From positions 10,387,001 through 10,451,000 of the forward strand of contig JASXTE010000001.1 of the NCBI GenBank assembly GCA_030280995.1: a stretch of 64,000 nucleotides of DNA, written 5' to 3'. The position numbers were made by a program, and so were the translations under genes. A model generated the notes under the pieces. That model had not been told where the DNA came from. It worked only from the letters and a program-made list of their open reading frames with translations, and made no database searches. Below are positions 1-11,993 of this stretch, piece after piece. Source of the DNA: Hemileia vastatrix (taxonomy: Eukaryota; Basidiomycota; Pucciniomycetes; Pucciniales; Zaghouaniaceae). How positions within the stretch are numbered: position 1 is the first letter of the stretch; each line of letters begins with the position of its first letter.

Positions 1-771
1 ATTCTTTTTTTGAGATTAGTTTAACTTTTCTCTACTCAATTTACTTATAGCTTCTTCTATCTAAATCTGGTTTCACTTTATCTCATTTCAGATTGTATTT
101 TCTTACCCTTATTAGATATATTGTGTCTCTCATGAGAATTTTGTAAGCACGTAGTGTGTGAAGCTAATATGGATTTATAATCAAATTATCCTGAGTTTTA
201 CTGGAGAAGATGCAGTTACCATAGGCTTGGGACACTTCTTGGTACACAGAATCCAATCTAGAGGGGGTCTGAAAGCCAGATATTAGGGTCTTTGGAACTA
301 GAAATCTCTAATGCATCATGGGGTATGGGAAGAAGGATTTTACTATATATATGGCTTATTTCCTGTCTTTTATAACCATATTTTATTTAAAATTATAACT
401 TTCAAGTATTCAATAACTTTAAATACCTGCAGTAAGAAATGTGCCACCTCTTTGATATAAAGTGAGTTATATTATTTGAACTTGTTATTTACATTATTGC
501 CTGCTATAAGATATTATTTTTGTGAGTATTGGGTAAAGTCCATCACACTCTTTAAGTGTTGATTTTTTTTTTAGTCTATGTATCAAATTACTTGTGCAAT
601 AATTTTGACTTGAAGATATTTTAAATATGCTATATGAGCATACGTGATCCATGCACAGCATGGGTTTTTAGTGGAATCAGATCTAATGGGATATTTCTCT
701 AGAATCATAATATTTGTGCAATTGTATTAAGAGTTGAGAAAGAGATGAGAGGAAAATGGCTGTGATATTAT
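1..771. other. AT-rich DNA with no recognised gene
   Basis: No reading frame of useful length and no recognisable repeat end was found before the inverted-repeat element at 772. The stretch is probably old transposon debris, but nothing in it identifies a family. Confidence 0.5.
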
Positions 772-1021
772 CACTACGCAATATAGGGGGTGGACTTGCT
801 AGCAAGTCCCCAACCTGAACTCAGATGGAACTCAGACTGAACTCATATTAAACCCATACTGAACTCTACTTGAACACCCACCTAAAACTGTTCTGCTGAG
901 TGGTGTTCATCCCTGATTGTATGGTTCCTATGTCAATAGCTCAATGTGTGTTCAATCTGTGGTGAGTTTGGGTCCAAGGTTGCGGACTCGCTAGCAAGTC
1001 CGCCCCCCATATTGTGTGGTG
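772..1021. mobile_element. 250-bp non-autonomous inverted-repeat element (MITE)
   Basis: The left end reads CACTACGCAATAT, then a G-run, then the 18-bp perfect palindrome GGACTTGCTAGCAAGTCC. The right end carries the same elements inverted (GGACTCGCTAGCAAGTCC, C-run, ATATTGTGTGGTG), giving a terminal inverted repeat of about 38 bp. A 3-bp direct duplication TAT flanks it (769-771 and 1022-1024). There is no coding capacity. Near-identical copies lie at 46347-46596 and 55723-55983. CACT-type ends with a 3-bp duplication fit the CACTA (En/Spm) superfamily; that assignment is inference. Confidence 0.85.
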
Positions 1022-1282
1022 TATGATCACATTTTTTTTCTGAAATTCATCTATCATTTTTGCTCATCCATCACATAAATTACACATTAACCTCAAGCAC
1101 TTCAGTATGTACAACATATTATAAGTTTAATATTGATGATAAATCATTCATCATCAAATAGACATTAGTTCTATTTTTACACATGAGACCAGTTGTGGGA
1201 TGTTTCTAAATATTAGAATTCCATGATGAGAATAAAGAAGAAAATGAGGAGATTTATCATGATTGTTGAAGATGAAGATGAG

Positions 1283-1352
1283 TATGGCTTGGTAATAATT
1301 ATTATGTATAGGTGTATTATGATGGCTTGGTAAGCATTATTATGTATAGATG
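1283..1352. repeat. Short tandem duplication, about 32 bp twice
   Basis: Two imperfect copies of a unit containing ATGGCTTGGTAA and ATTATTATGTATAG lie at 1283-1314 and 1321-1352, with a weaker third similarity near 1480-1510. It sits in non-coding DNA between two inverted-repeat elements. Confidence 0.5.
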
Positions 1353-1536
1353 ATTTGTGAAATTTGATGCTATATGGTAAGAATGATGATTGATAATCAC
1401 CAAATAATTTTAATTAATATTATATAATAGATAATAGATGATAACATAATATATATTTTTTTCTATTGTGATGATGATGAGAATGGTAACTACTATCATG
1501 TATAGGTGATGTAGAATTAAAGATAGTTGTGTATTT

Positions 1537-3422
1537 CACCACGCAATAGGGGGGGCGGACTTGCTAGCAAGTCCACAACTTGAAGTCAGATGGAAATCAG
1601 ATGGAACTCAGACTGAAGTAATACTGAACTTTCACTTGAAGTATCACAAAAATAATAATGGATATATATTGAAAACATAGTGAAAGTGTGAGGATAACTG
1701 AATGGAAGCCAGAAAAAATCATTCCATGAGTCTACTCAATGCAAAGTATTTTTTGAAGCAACTTATTTAAATAATACTTTATTAAATTAAGTTGATCAAT
1801 AAAATTGATTGACAATATTGCAATTCTTAAATACAATAATTTTATTAAAAAATTTCAGATTACATATAAAAAAAATCAGTGACTTTTTCTATTACTTACA
1901 ACTGTTTTTACAGAATTGAAAACTATGTTTCAGCTAATATTTTATGGAAGTGAACTCTGTTCTTTGCCCAAAGAACAGAGTTCATCCTCATATTTTCACA
2001 CTCTGTTTGCACCAATCTCCATCCCTTTCAATTCTATCAACACATGCTTGTCTTTCCTCCCCATGCCTTTTGCTATCCTCCCAGCCCCATTGTATGCCAT
2101 CCTCTTTTGATCCCCATTTCACCCCTCTCAACCTCTCCCAGACCCATTTCTTCATTTAAAATGCCTTGGAACCCTTAATCTTCCCTTCCAACTCTTTCCC
2201 AACCTTTTCGCTACCCCATATACCCTTCCTCACCCCTCTCTCCAGCCTTTCCAACCCTTGTAGCCCCATTCCTCCCCTTTACCTTGCCTCCACAATCCTT
2301 GAACCCCAATTTCCTCCCTTTCAACCCAGTCCCTATTTCTGTATATAAAAATAAAGTGTTAGGGAGAAATGGGGAGGTAAGCGAACTGGAAGGAGAGGAG
2401 AGGAGAGGGGTAGAGAGGCGTGGAGAGGGAGAGGAAAGTGTGGATAGGGGTTGAAAATGATGACAAAGGGAGTGAAAAGGTTTGGGAGAAGGATGAGGTG
2501 AGGATAAAGAAATATTTCAAAGGGAAAAGAGTGGGTATTTTTGAGAGGGAGTAAAAAAAGACAATAAAAGAAGATAGTAATACAAAATAAATATACAAAA
2601 AATATAAAATATATAAAATATGTTACAAAGAGTGGGCACAGAAATTCCTTGAATCCTAAAAATCCACAACTCCTATACTGTTATTCTCTTCATTTACTTA
2701 AATCTAATAAAAATCTACATTTTAATAATTTGAAAATTTTGAAGAAGAGGGGAAATAAATTATAATAAATATTATTATAAATTTTTTATTTATTCAATAG
2801 TGAAATATAGTATGTCAATTGAATTTGAAAATTATATGTCTAAGTAAAGTCTTTGTAACATCATTTTTAAGATTTTTCCACCTTCTTTAGATATTTTAAT
2901 GATTTATAATATTCAATATTATCTAGTCATAAAATAAGTATATAATTTTTTCAATTCTTGAAAATAATACAATTAATAATATAAATGCACAAAATAACCT
3001 TTCATGAACAAATTGACATATTTCAAATTGTAGTTTCTCCATGTATTTCTGGCCAAAGAAACTTATATAATAATGTCAGATGGTATCTTGCCGGATCTAT
3101 ACATTGGTGTTCTTTTTTTTTAAATTGCAAATAAACTGCTTAAATAGTTTAAAATATGTATTTTTCAGATTAATTTGAGTGTGATCTGCACTGTATTAAA
3201 ATTTCTATAAAAAAATCTCATTCTTCATATCTCAAGATTTGTTGAAAGTATTATTTCCTATGCTTCATTAAATGTTCAAGTTATATTCATATTGAGTTCA
3301 CCAGAATTTCAATATTTTTTCTTGGTGGTTTCATCACTAATTCAATGTGGGCTCAAAAAGATATGAATTAGGGTTCAAGGTTGCGGACTTGCTAGCAAGT
3401 CCACCCCCCATATTGTGTGGTG
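1537..3422. mobile_element. 1.9-kb non-autonomous element, same end family as the 250-bp MITEs
   Basis: The left end (CACCACGCAATA, G-run, palindrome GGACTTGCTAGCAAGTCC) and inverted right end (ending ATATTGTGTGGTG) match the MITE ends. TTT flanks both sides (1534-1536, 3423-3425). Subterminal sequence such as ACTTGAAGTCAGATGGAA is shared with the 4.7-kb element at 48432-53174, which lies in the opposite orientation. The interior has no credible gene. It has a pyrimidine-rich block (about 1980-2345) followed directly by a purine-rich block (about 2350-2560), which produces spurious Pro/Ser/Phe-rich reading frames. Confidence 0.8.
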
Positions 3423-3750
3423 TTTATGTTAAAAATGTAGATTAGGGGGTCTCAAACCTTACCAAGTACACTGCATAAATACACCACAAAAAAAAGTACC
3501 AAACCTTCCATCAAAAAATGAAATACACCTTCCTTGAACAGGTGTATTCTGACAGCATATTTTTCCCCAAAAATGTCTTTTTTGGGTCAAACAAGTCATC
3601 AAACCACTTCCCTTCTTTATAATTATTAGTCAGAACTAGGTACAGAGGTTCCAACACCCAATACTTAAGAAAATATTCATAAGAGCAATTTATATGACTT
3701 ACCAGAAATTAATCAATCCCTTAATCTCTATCACTGATCACTAACATAAA

Positions 3751-4985
3751 ATGCCAATTTTAGTCTTCTGTCAACTTGAGATCACTGCTACAGCTCTAGA
3801 GCTTGATCTTATGATTAATTCTGATACCAACTCTGATGCTGAACCTGAATTAGCTTTAATATGTGGCATGTTGGAGAACTGCTACTAATTTCCTAGAACA
3901 CCTTACATATGAAAACAACCTCAATATCACCTTAAGGTTTTTGCCAACATTCCTGAAGCTAGCTTTCAACAGATTTTTTGTAAATACTTTCCTGGTTTTC
4001 TTAGTCAACTTGAATTGATTCAAGATTGCTCCATTTTCAGAAATAATTCTCATTTTCTTCAAACAGATCCAGCTATTCAAATCTCTGTGGCAATTTTCTG
4101 TTTTGGCTCAAATGGTAATGGTGCATCATTAAACCATCTTGAAAAACTCTTCCAAATTAGTCAGAGAAAAGCTCACCTTACTCTTTCTCTTAAATCTTAA
4201 CCTCTGACATGGCCCAATAAAGAAGAATTTTTGGAAAATTCTCAGGTGATACAAACAGAAGGTTTTCCTGGCTACATTGGCTTTGCTGATGGTACCACCA
4301 TACCTTTGAGTAAAAAGCCTTCAAGAGATGGAAATAACTATTTTTATTTTTAAGAAGATGATGATTTTTTCTTAGATAATTTAAAATAAATCTCATTTTA
4401 ATCTTTTCCTTTTTTTCTTTTGGGTACTCAATTTCTCTACAATTGGTTTTTGATATAAACAAGAAACTCATTGCTTTTCATGCTGGATTCCCTGGTGCTC
4501 ACCATGATTCTTCTGTATTTCATTAAATTAATATTTCTCAACACTCTCAATATTTTTTCAATGAAAATCAATACCTTATAGAAGAATCTGATTATTCAAA
4601 TGGTATTTATGTCATCCCTGACTTATGTGGGAATGGTGATGAAGAAAGTGAAAAATCTAGATTCAATACTCATCTAGCACAATCTTGTGTTTGGATTGAG
4701 CATGCATAAGGGATACTGAAAGGCCAATTTGCTTCTCTACTAGAAATGAGGACTTCACTCCTTAATGAGAAATAAATAAGGTTTTCTGCAAACTGGGTTA
4801 ATACTTGTCTTCCATTTCACAATCTTTTTGCTAACTTAAAAGATGGATGGAACAAACTTTATGAAGATGAAACTCCTGATCCACCTCCACCACTAGAATC
4901 AAGAAGTACTGCATCATCTCAAACCGGTTCCATGTGTTCTAAAATACTACCAATCACCCTTTCTCATTTTGAGCTCCTATATTAA
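3751..4985 (+). pseudogene. PIF/Harbinger (DDE_Tnp_4) transposase, decayed
   Basis: The family encodes the nuclease that cuts and moves PIF/Harbinger elements. From ATG 3751 one frame reads an acidic SDTNSDAEPE segment, then a helix-rich region with FRNNSHFLQTDPAIQISVA and NGNGASLNHLEKLF, then GFPGYIGFADGTTIPLSKKP, which holds the first catalytic Asp. After a frame change (from about 4425) come FHAGFPGAHHDSSVF (second Asp region) and WIEHA, then ILKGQFASL (catalytic Glu region). The order and spacing match the family. In-frame stops (near 3876, 3906, 4198, 4708 and 4773) and the frame change, possibly a decayed intron at 4350-4424, make it non-functional. A related N-terminal fragment lies at 38403-38720. 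Confidence 0.85.
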
Positions 4986-5604
4986 CTGATTTACAATTTT
5001 GTTTTTTGTGTAATAAGTTTTTGCAATTAAATTCATCAGTTTCTCAGTCTCATTTGTTTAGGTTCAGCTTCCAGACTTGAAATTGCATAAAATTTGCAAA
5101 TGCATAACAGTTTAAAGTTTCTGTTCCACTATGATATCTAATCTTCTTTTCTCTCACTTGCATCAATTATTGTTGGTTCTGATAATTCTCACTTCACAGC
5201 TCTCAAGGTAAGTCACTTACTCATTTTTTGTAATTTAATTGCTGATGGAAATGTTGTTTTTTTTCTCTTTTTTTGCTTCCTTTTTTACCATCTTTTTTGT
5301 TTTTATTTCTTACTTATTTGTTCTTTTTTCCTTTTTTTTCTTTTTTTTCTTGTTATCTATCTTTTTTATTCTTGATTTATTGACTTTTTGGTGTTATTTG
5401 GTCATTTTTAGGTTTTTTCACTTTTTTGGGCATTTTTATTTGCTAAATTGATTGGAAACATTTTCCAAAATATTTCCACTTGTTTTTAGGTACTTTGGTT
5501 TTTTTTATGTTAAAAAAAATTCAGAAACAGTTTCTGAGGATTTCCAAGTGAATTTTACATGTTTTTGGGTAAACTTTTGGTCTTTTTTTCACTAAATCAG
5601 TTTG
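4986..5604. other. T-rich non-coding spacer inside H1
   Basis: Very T-rich sequence between the transposase remnant and the insertion point of retrotransposon A. The reading frame over 5239-5451 is almost all Phe and Leu and reflects base composition. No gene was seen. Confidence 0.5.
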
Positions 5605-5609
5605 GAATC
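5605..5609. repeat. Target duplication GAATC of retrotransposon A, left copy
   Basis: GAATC directly precedes the LTR end TGTCAC at 5610 and recurs directly after the other LTR at 14034-14038. This 5-bp duplication fixes the limits of the insertion. Confidence 0.9.
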
Positions 5610-6411
5610 TGTCACCGGACAACCTACGCACAAGGTCGAGGGTGTTCCTGGAAGTGAGATGAGAAGTTTAGAGACTTCTTCAAAGCACAGAGGAATTGTT
5701 CGAGGAAGTGTTTCAAAGATGACTTGAAGGAAGAGATACTGCTTCAAGTTATATTTGAGAAGAATCTTAATATATCTTATGGTAATACTAATATTCTTAA
5801 AATCTCATAAAGGGTTGTAACACTCAACAATAAAGGATTTAAATTTAGAGATGATTATTGAGGTAAAAAGGAAATGTACAATAACAATGATTTAACTTGC
5901 AGTTTTACCACTATTTACTATAAATATGTTTTATAATTTAATTCTAAAGAAACATTGAACCAAAATCCAACCCCTTTTATATCTATTACTCCTCCTCGCA
6001 TTGACCTCATACCCATCCATCATTCCGCACACCACAGACTACCAAAATTACACCTGTTACACCTGGACCCTCCTCACTAACATCCGTTAACCCCTTAATC
6101 CTCCACTAATAATTCCGCCCATACTCACTACCCCTTTTTAATAACCCACATATATTTAATAAAACCTTTAGCTGAATATTTCATTGACTATTGCGCTGTG
6201 CGTCGCTTATCGAAGAAACGTCTAAGAACACTTTTGAGAATTGACTAATTTAGATTTAAAGTTTAGATCAGCCCAGTTGAATAGTGAGTACACAAAGGGA
6301 AGTCGCCGTGGCAAGGTAGAATCGCTTTCTGTGCTTCGAGTATGGATTTAGACCTCTATTTTATTGATTTAATGAGCTGCTTTTGCCTCAAGTGTCACGT
6401 GGCGCGTGAAA
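5610..6411 (-). repeat. 3' LTR of retrotransposon A
   Basis: Direct copy of the LTR at 13232-14033, same length (802 bp). Its inner end reads GTGAAA where the partner has GTGACA. No polypurine tract abuts it on the element side. Confidence 0.92.
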
Positions 6412-6421
6412 GATGCCTGGG

Positions 6422-6428
6422 TATAAAT
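6422..6428 (+). promoter_or_regulatory. TATA box of the antisense gene in copy A
   Basis: TATAAAT on the plus strand lies 11 bp inside the 3' LTR boundary and 80 bp before the ATG at 6508. The equivalent place in copy B has TATAAG (36533-36538, minus strand) in the shared context GGGTATAA. This suggests the antisense gene has its own promoter. Confidence 0.5.
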
Positions 6429-6507
6429 TGCGAGCTCCGTTGAGCGTGAGACATATACTTCCCACACTATTTTCCCTTTATTGAATTCTTGGTTATTTTT
6501 AATTATT

Positions 6508-7522
6508 ATGTCAGCTTTCCCCACTCCAACTCCCACGCCTCCTCACCCCAAAGCGGATGGTGGGATCATTACCTGACAGTACTCCCAAGCATGCACGGCT
6601 TGTGAGTCGATGGAATACTTCTGTGTTGAAAGCACGGCTACTCGAGGTCCTTGCCAGAAATGCAAGTTTTTCTGATGGAGACGGGTGACGTGCAATGCTT
6701 TATCTAAAAACTCGGAAATCGAACGAAGGTTTACCAAGACCAAATATTGGGTAATACCAAAGAACAAAGAGGTGGTCAAAGATATATGGGACGTGTCAAT
6801 TGGGGATGATCAATCAGAAGCAGTTGAGGAGGAAGTTGAGGGTACGGTGGCAACCTGGGTAACTCAAGCCACGGGTAAAAAAAGAAGGGTAGAAGAGGAG
6901 GTGGAGGAATTGGTGGAGGAAGATGAGGAGGAAGTCCCCATCTCAAGGCAGATGGTCATCAAAGATGATGAAGAAGAAAAAGAAGTGACAGTAGAAGTCA
7001 CATCGAAGTTATTTCTAGAGGCTGATCCGGTGTTCGAAGTAAGTTTGCTTTTTATTTTATTTTTATTTTTTTTTCCAAAGAAAAAATTTTACTGATGACC
7101 GTATGTTTTAGAATTCAGATGTCATTGCGGAAGCCCCTATGGTGGAAGCCTCAAGTGTGGAAGCTCCTATTGTGGAAACCACTTCTGTGGAAGTGGCCGT
7201 TGTGGAAGTGGCGCCATCGATCCCTACTGAAGAACATTTACCAGTGATTGCCTCGACGGAGGATAATGAAGAAACTCTTGACCAGGTATGGTCAAAAAAA
7301 CCTCTCCAGGGTCGACAAACTAGGTTCATTGAAGAGTTAAGTGGCGATGTCGACAAGATTATCAATGCTGCCTCCTTCGACGTGGCTGAAAAATTGCAGG
7401 AGATTGGGGAAGTGGTACTGGTAGGAGAGGGGGAGGTTTTTGAGAAATGTAGGAAGGAAATAAGGGTGATTTTGGAGAAGATGAAGAAATTGGTTTGAGA
7501 GAAAATACAGGAAAAAATTTAA
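6508..7522 (+). pseudogene. Antisense two-exon accessory gene of retrotransposon A, disabled copy
   Basis: Runs opposite to gag-pol, between pol and the 3' LTR. Exon 1 is 6508-7038, the intron 7039-7111 (GTAAGT, branch-like CTGAT, TTTTAG) and exon 2 7112-7522; both exons join in phase 0. The predicted protein aligns along its length with the intact copy in B (35474-36442). It keeps the cysteine array apart from one position, where the fifth Cys is Phe. It then has the conserved stretch FTKTKYWVIP, an acidic Glu/Val-rich middle and VEAS-type repeats at the start of exon 2. Three TGA codons disable it: 6574-6576, 6673-6675 and 7496-7498, the last replacing a Trp codon of copy B. Function unknown. 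Confidence 0.75.
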
Positions 7523-8337
7523 AAGGGAAGAAAAAAAAAGAGAGAAAGAGGAAAAGAAAAGTAGAAACAATTTGTATATTTATTTATTTTATTTTTTTGT
7601 TTTAATTAAAATTTTAATATTTATTTTATAAGATTTTGAGAGAAAAAGAAAGAAAGAATATTTAAATTTTGTTTTGAAATTTTGAAAGGAAAAATATTTA
7701 ATTGAGAAAAAATTTTAGTTTTAAGTTTTGAAAAGAAAGAAAAAATAAATTTTAAGTAAGAAGAAGAAGAGAAAAAAAATATAGTTGATTGAGAACAAAT
7801 TTTGAAATGATAATTTAATGAGAAAAAAAAATTTTTATTTGTGGAATTTTATTTATTGAAGTTTTTGGTTATTTGAAAAGAAAGAAAGAAAGAAAAGAAG
7901 AGAAGAAATAATTTTTTTTTTAAAAAAAAAAAAGGAATTTGAAAGAAAGAAGTAATTGTTTGAAGAAATTTTAAGAGAGAGATTGAGAGGTTGAGGTGAA
8001 GTTCGAGAACTATTGTCGTGTTGCATTCGTGAAAAATTTTGATAGTTTGAAGAAAAGAATTTTTTAAGGAAAAATGTATATAGAAAATTGAAAAGAAAAG
8101 AAAAGAAATTTTAAAAGGTTTTTATAAATTTTTTATTTGTTTTATTTGAATTTTATTTATTTTAATTTTAATTTTATTTTTAGTTTAATTTTAATTTTAA
8201 TTTATTTATTTTAAAGAGGGTTGAAAAAATTTTGAAAGAAAAAAGAAAAAGAAAACAAAAATAAGGAATTTTTTAGAGGTAAAGATGTTTTAGATTTAAA
8301 GAGAAGAAAGAAAAAAAAAGAAAAAAAAAAGAGAGTT
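7523..8337. other. Purine-rich low-complexity spacer in retrotransposon A
   Basis: A/G-rich on the plus strand, with GAAA and TTTTAATTT runs. It lies between the convergent 3' ends of pol (minus strand) and the antisense gene (plus strand). No reading frame. Copy B has the matching spacer at 34700-35473. Confidence 0.6.
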
Positions 8338-11300
8338 TTAAGGTTTTGGTTTTATAGGATATTTAAGATGAAAAGATTTTAGAAGTTCAGGGGCGTTAGA
8401 AACATTGATGGCTGGTTCCCAGGATGTTTTGTCTGAATCATCGAGGAAGCCTTCCCATTCCACAAGGTATTGAAGTTTCCCCTTGCGCATTCTTGAATCA
8501 AGGATCCAAATTACTTCCCACTCTAGATGGTCTTCTACTTCGACCGGTTCCGGAGGAGGTTGGTTCTTGCCCGGGTATGTTTCTTGAGCTAGTTCCAAGA
8601 GAGATACGTCGAAAACAGGGTGAATAGCTTTCCATTTAGGAGGTAGCTTGAGTCGAAATGCAGTTTTAGAGACTTCAGAGTCAATTTCAAATGGTCCCAA
8701 GCGCCTTTTGGCTAGTTTCTTTGATGGTCGAGTTGTTCAAATGTTTCGTGCGTCGAGCCATACTTTGTCGCCTGGTTTAAAGAGAGGAGCAGATTGTCAA
8801 TGTTTATTGGCCTGTTCCTTGTACCTTCAAGTGGCTAATTCCAAATTTGATTTAAGTTCTTCTTGGAGTTGTGATATGGTTTGAAGATAATGTTCCACAG
8901 GATGATTAGTTCCTACATGGATTGAGTTGAATCAAGGATGCCTTCCATAAACAGTTTTGAAAGGAGATTGTCGTGTCAAAGAATGAGTCGAGTTATTATA
9001 AGCAAATTCGGCCAATGGTAACCTTGTGGTCCAATTGTCTTGTTGGTAACTGACATACATTCAAAGGTATTGTTCGAGGATTTGGTTGACCCTTTCTGTT
9101 TTCCCAACTGTTTCAGGATGATAGGCCCTGGAGAGATTCCTTGTGATATTGAGTTGTCAACACAGTTGAGTCCAGAATGTGGATACAAACAACGAGCTCT
9201 ATCTGAAATAATATCATTAGGTTAGCCATGTTTGGAAAATACATATTCTAGAAACAATTTTGACAAATCTTCTGCTGTAGCAGTAGTAGTGGTTTTAATG
9301 AAAATAGACATTTTTGAAAATCTATCTACTATTACTAATATAGCATCAAAATTATTAGAAAGGGGAAGTTGAGAAATGAAATCCATCAATAAAGATTCCC
9401 AAGGTTTAGAGGGAATAGGAAGTGGTTGAAGCAACCCTTGCTTCTGGTGACAGGGAGCCTTATTCCTATTACATTCGTAAAAAGCTCTTATGTAGGCTTT
9501 GATTTCTCTGGTCATTCCTGGCCAGAAGAAATCCCTTGCTATTAACTGGTAGGTTTTATCAACCCCAAAATGACCAGCTAATGGAGAATCATGTCGACTA
9601 TTGAAAATCCATAATTTTATTTCATTGTTGTTGGGTATGACTACTCTACCTTTGAAGACTAATAGGCCTGATTCAATACTAAATCTTTTGGCCCCTTGCT
9701 TTGAGAGTATTTTGTCTTTTAACCCTAAACAATAATTGTCCTTCAACTGAGCTTCGAGGATGTTGGATAGTGTATTTTGAAAAGATTGAATTGTCATCAA
9801 ATTAAGTTGATGCATCATTAACATTGATTTGTTGAAAATTGATTTCACATTTGCTGGGTTCTTGTCAGCAAATGTGTCCCCCCGCTGTGGGTAAACGTTG
9901 ACCCGACGTGACAAGATATCTGGGACAATGCAGTTCTTACCTGGGCAATAGTAAATAGAAAAAGGAAATTCAGACAGAAATTCAGCCCACCTGGCTTGAA
10001 GCCTGGTTAACACTTTGGAAGACATAAAGTATTTCAAAGCATTATGGTCTGTTAGAATTTTAAAAGGACTATCTAAGCTGAGAAGAAAAGAGCGCCATTT
10101 TTTAAGACAATGAATAATTGCTAAAATCTCTTTGTCATGAATTTCATTATTTAATTCTGCTGCAATGAGTTTGCATGACTCAAAAGCAACAGGATGAAAC
10201 AATTTTGTTTCAGGATTTAATTGAGAAATGACCCCTGCGATAGCATAATTGCTTGCATCTGTCTCAACTATTGTAGAAGCAGAAGGATCAAAGTGTCAAA
10301 GAATTGGAGCTGTGGTGAACGCAGTCTTCAACGCTTTGAATTCCTTTTGTGCTGTAGAAGTAAAAACAAAAGGAATATCTTTTCTAAGAAGAGAAGTAAG
10401 ATTGGAAATAGTTTTAGAGTAATCTTTAAAAAATCTTCTATAGAAATTTGAAAAACCCAAAAATCCTTGTAGGTATTTAATGGTTTTGGACTCAGGCCAT
10501 TCTAGGACTTTTTGGACCTTTTTGTTGTCCATGACTAAACCATCAGTGGATAATGTAAACCCCAAAAAATCAATTGATTTAAGATGGAATTTGCATTTAT
10601 TGTGCTTGGTGTAGAGACCGTGATCTCAAAGTCAATTTAGAACCTGTCGAACATGATGAATATGTTCATCTAGTGTCTTCGAGAAAATTAAAATATTATC
10701 TAAATAGATGACAACAAATTTTTTGACAACATCTTGAAAGATGACATTGAAAAAAGTTTGAAAAGTCAATGGTGCATTACACAATCCAAAAGGCATAACT
10801 AAATATTCAAAACTACCAAATCTAGTGCGCATTGCAGTCAGTGGTTCATGACCTTCTGCAATGCGAATAAGATTGTAAGCGCCTCTTAGATCAATTTTAG
10901 AAAAGAAATTAGCACCATTGAAAAGGGTAAGAAGCAATGACATAGGAGGAACAGGATATGCATTTTTCTTAGTGACTGTGTTGAGCTTTCTATAGTCAAC
11001 ACACAACCTAAGGCTACCATCCTTTTTCTTTACAAAAAGAACAGGGGAGCCGGTTGGAGATTTACTGGCTCTGATAAAATCTTTGGCTACATTCTCTGCA
11101 ATGTAGTCTTGAAGAAATTGAGATTTGTCCTTTGACAAAGAATAGACAGGACCTGCCGGAGGTACTGGACCTATTAACTCTATTTGATGGTTGTAGGGTT
11201 GATGAGATGGTAACTTATCGGCCTTGCGGATTGAGAAAACATCGAGGAAATCATGATAGATTTCTGGTAGAGTTGACTTAATGGCTTCAACGTTGATTTT

Positions 11301-11993
11301 GTCATCCTTATCATCTTTGAGAGAATCCATCAAGGGAAGACCATAATTGAGAGAGAATAATTCAATTACTTTGAGGCAATTTAAATCCTCTTTGAGTGAA
11401 GTCATTGAGCTAGAAGGGTTAGCCAATTGCTCATTTAGAGAAAGATCAGATGCTTGCAAGTCATCTGGCAGAGATTTTCCCTCTAGCAGGACATTGTCAG
11501 GCGGGTTGTTTAACTCCCTATTGACCTGCATTGAAGAATCAGAGATATACTTAGTGCGTGGGGTGATCAATCCCTGTGTCCAATCAATTTCAGGATTCCA
11601 ATGCGTTAAAGAGTCATGGCCAAGAATGGTATTGTCCATCCTTGGGGTGTCCAAGACTGATAATTCCCACTCAAAGGAGGGAAAGTTCGGAAAGTTGAAA
11701 ACCCATAAAACTTTCTTACTTACCCAATATTTGGGTTCCTCTGATTCGATCAAATAAATTGGAGTTCGATCAACATTTGTAAATGTCAGTTTTAACTTAT
11801 TGGCAAAAGATAAACTGACAAAAGAAATTGAAGCTCCAGAGTCTATAAGGCAACTGAAGGGGATATCCTCCTTAAAAAGAGTGAATCTCAAGCGGTTTAA
11901 GGCAACTCCAGTCCTTAAGACATGAAGGTTCTGTGCACTGGGAGAGATAAGATAGTTTGCTTTGCACACAAGTAAACTATCTACTAGTTTTTT
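8338..11993 (-). pseudogene. pol of retrotransposon A: protease, RT, RNase H, integrase, chromodomain
   Basis: Domains in order: protease CLIDSGASISFV, reverse transcriptase (MPFGLCNAPLTF, then YLDNILIFSK, where copy B has YLDD), RNase H, integrase HHCC zinc finger, integrase core MDFISQLP, and a C-terminal chromodomain (about 8345-8540; LQYLVEWEGFLDDSDKTSWEP). The usual role is cDNA synthesis and integration guided to chromatin. In-frame stops at 10632-10634, 10296-10298 (both TGA) and 9222-9224 (TAA), a further TGA near 10620 and a net one-base loss between about 9220 and 8700 break it. No ATG opens the frame; it begins at the shift site overlapping the end of gag. The YLDN change in the polymerase motif would itself be damaging. 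Confidence 0.9.

Noticed and set aside
1916..2598. Several Pro/Ser/Phe-rich frames on both strands
   Set aside because: They sit in the pyrimidine/purine switch of a non-coding inverted-repeat element and look like composition-driven chance frames.
5239..5451. 70-residue hydrophobic frame, resembling membrane segments
   Set aside because: Almost pure TTT/TTC/CTT codons from a T-rich tract; composition effect.
8976..9188. 70-residue minus-strand frame ([16 protein letters not shown])
   Set aside because: Out-of-frame shadow of the integrase core; the same shadow occurs in copy B at 33792-34124.
11347..11757. 136-residue plus-strand frame opposite pol of copy A, also seen in copy B at 31279-31755
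   Set aside because: Present in both copies, but it mirrors the protease region codon by codon, has no start context and no domain; most likely a shadow.
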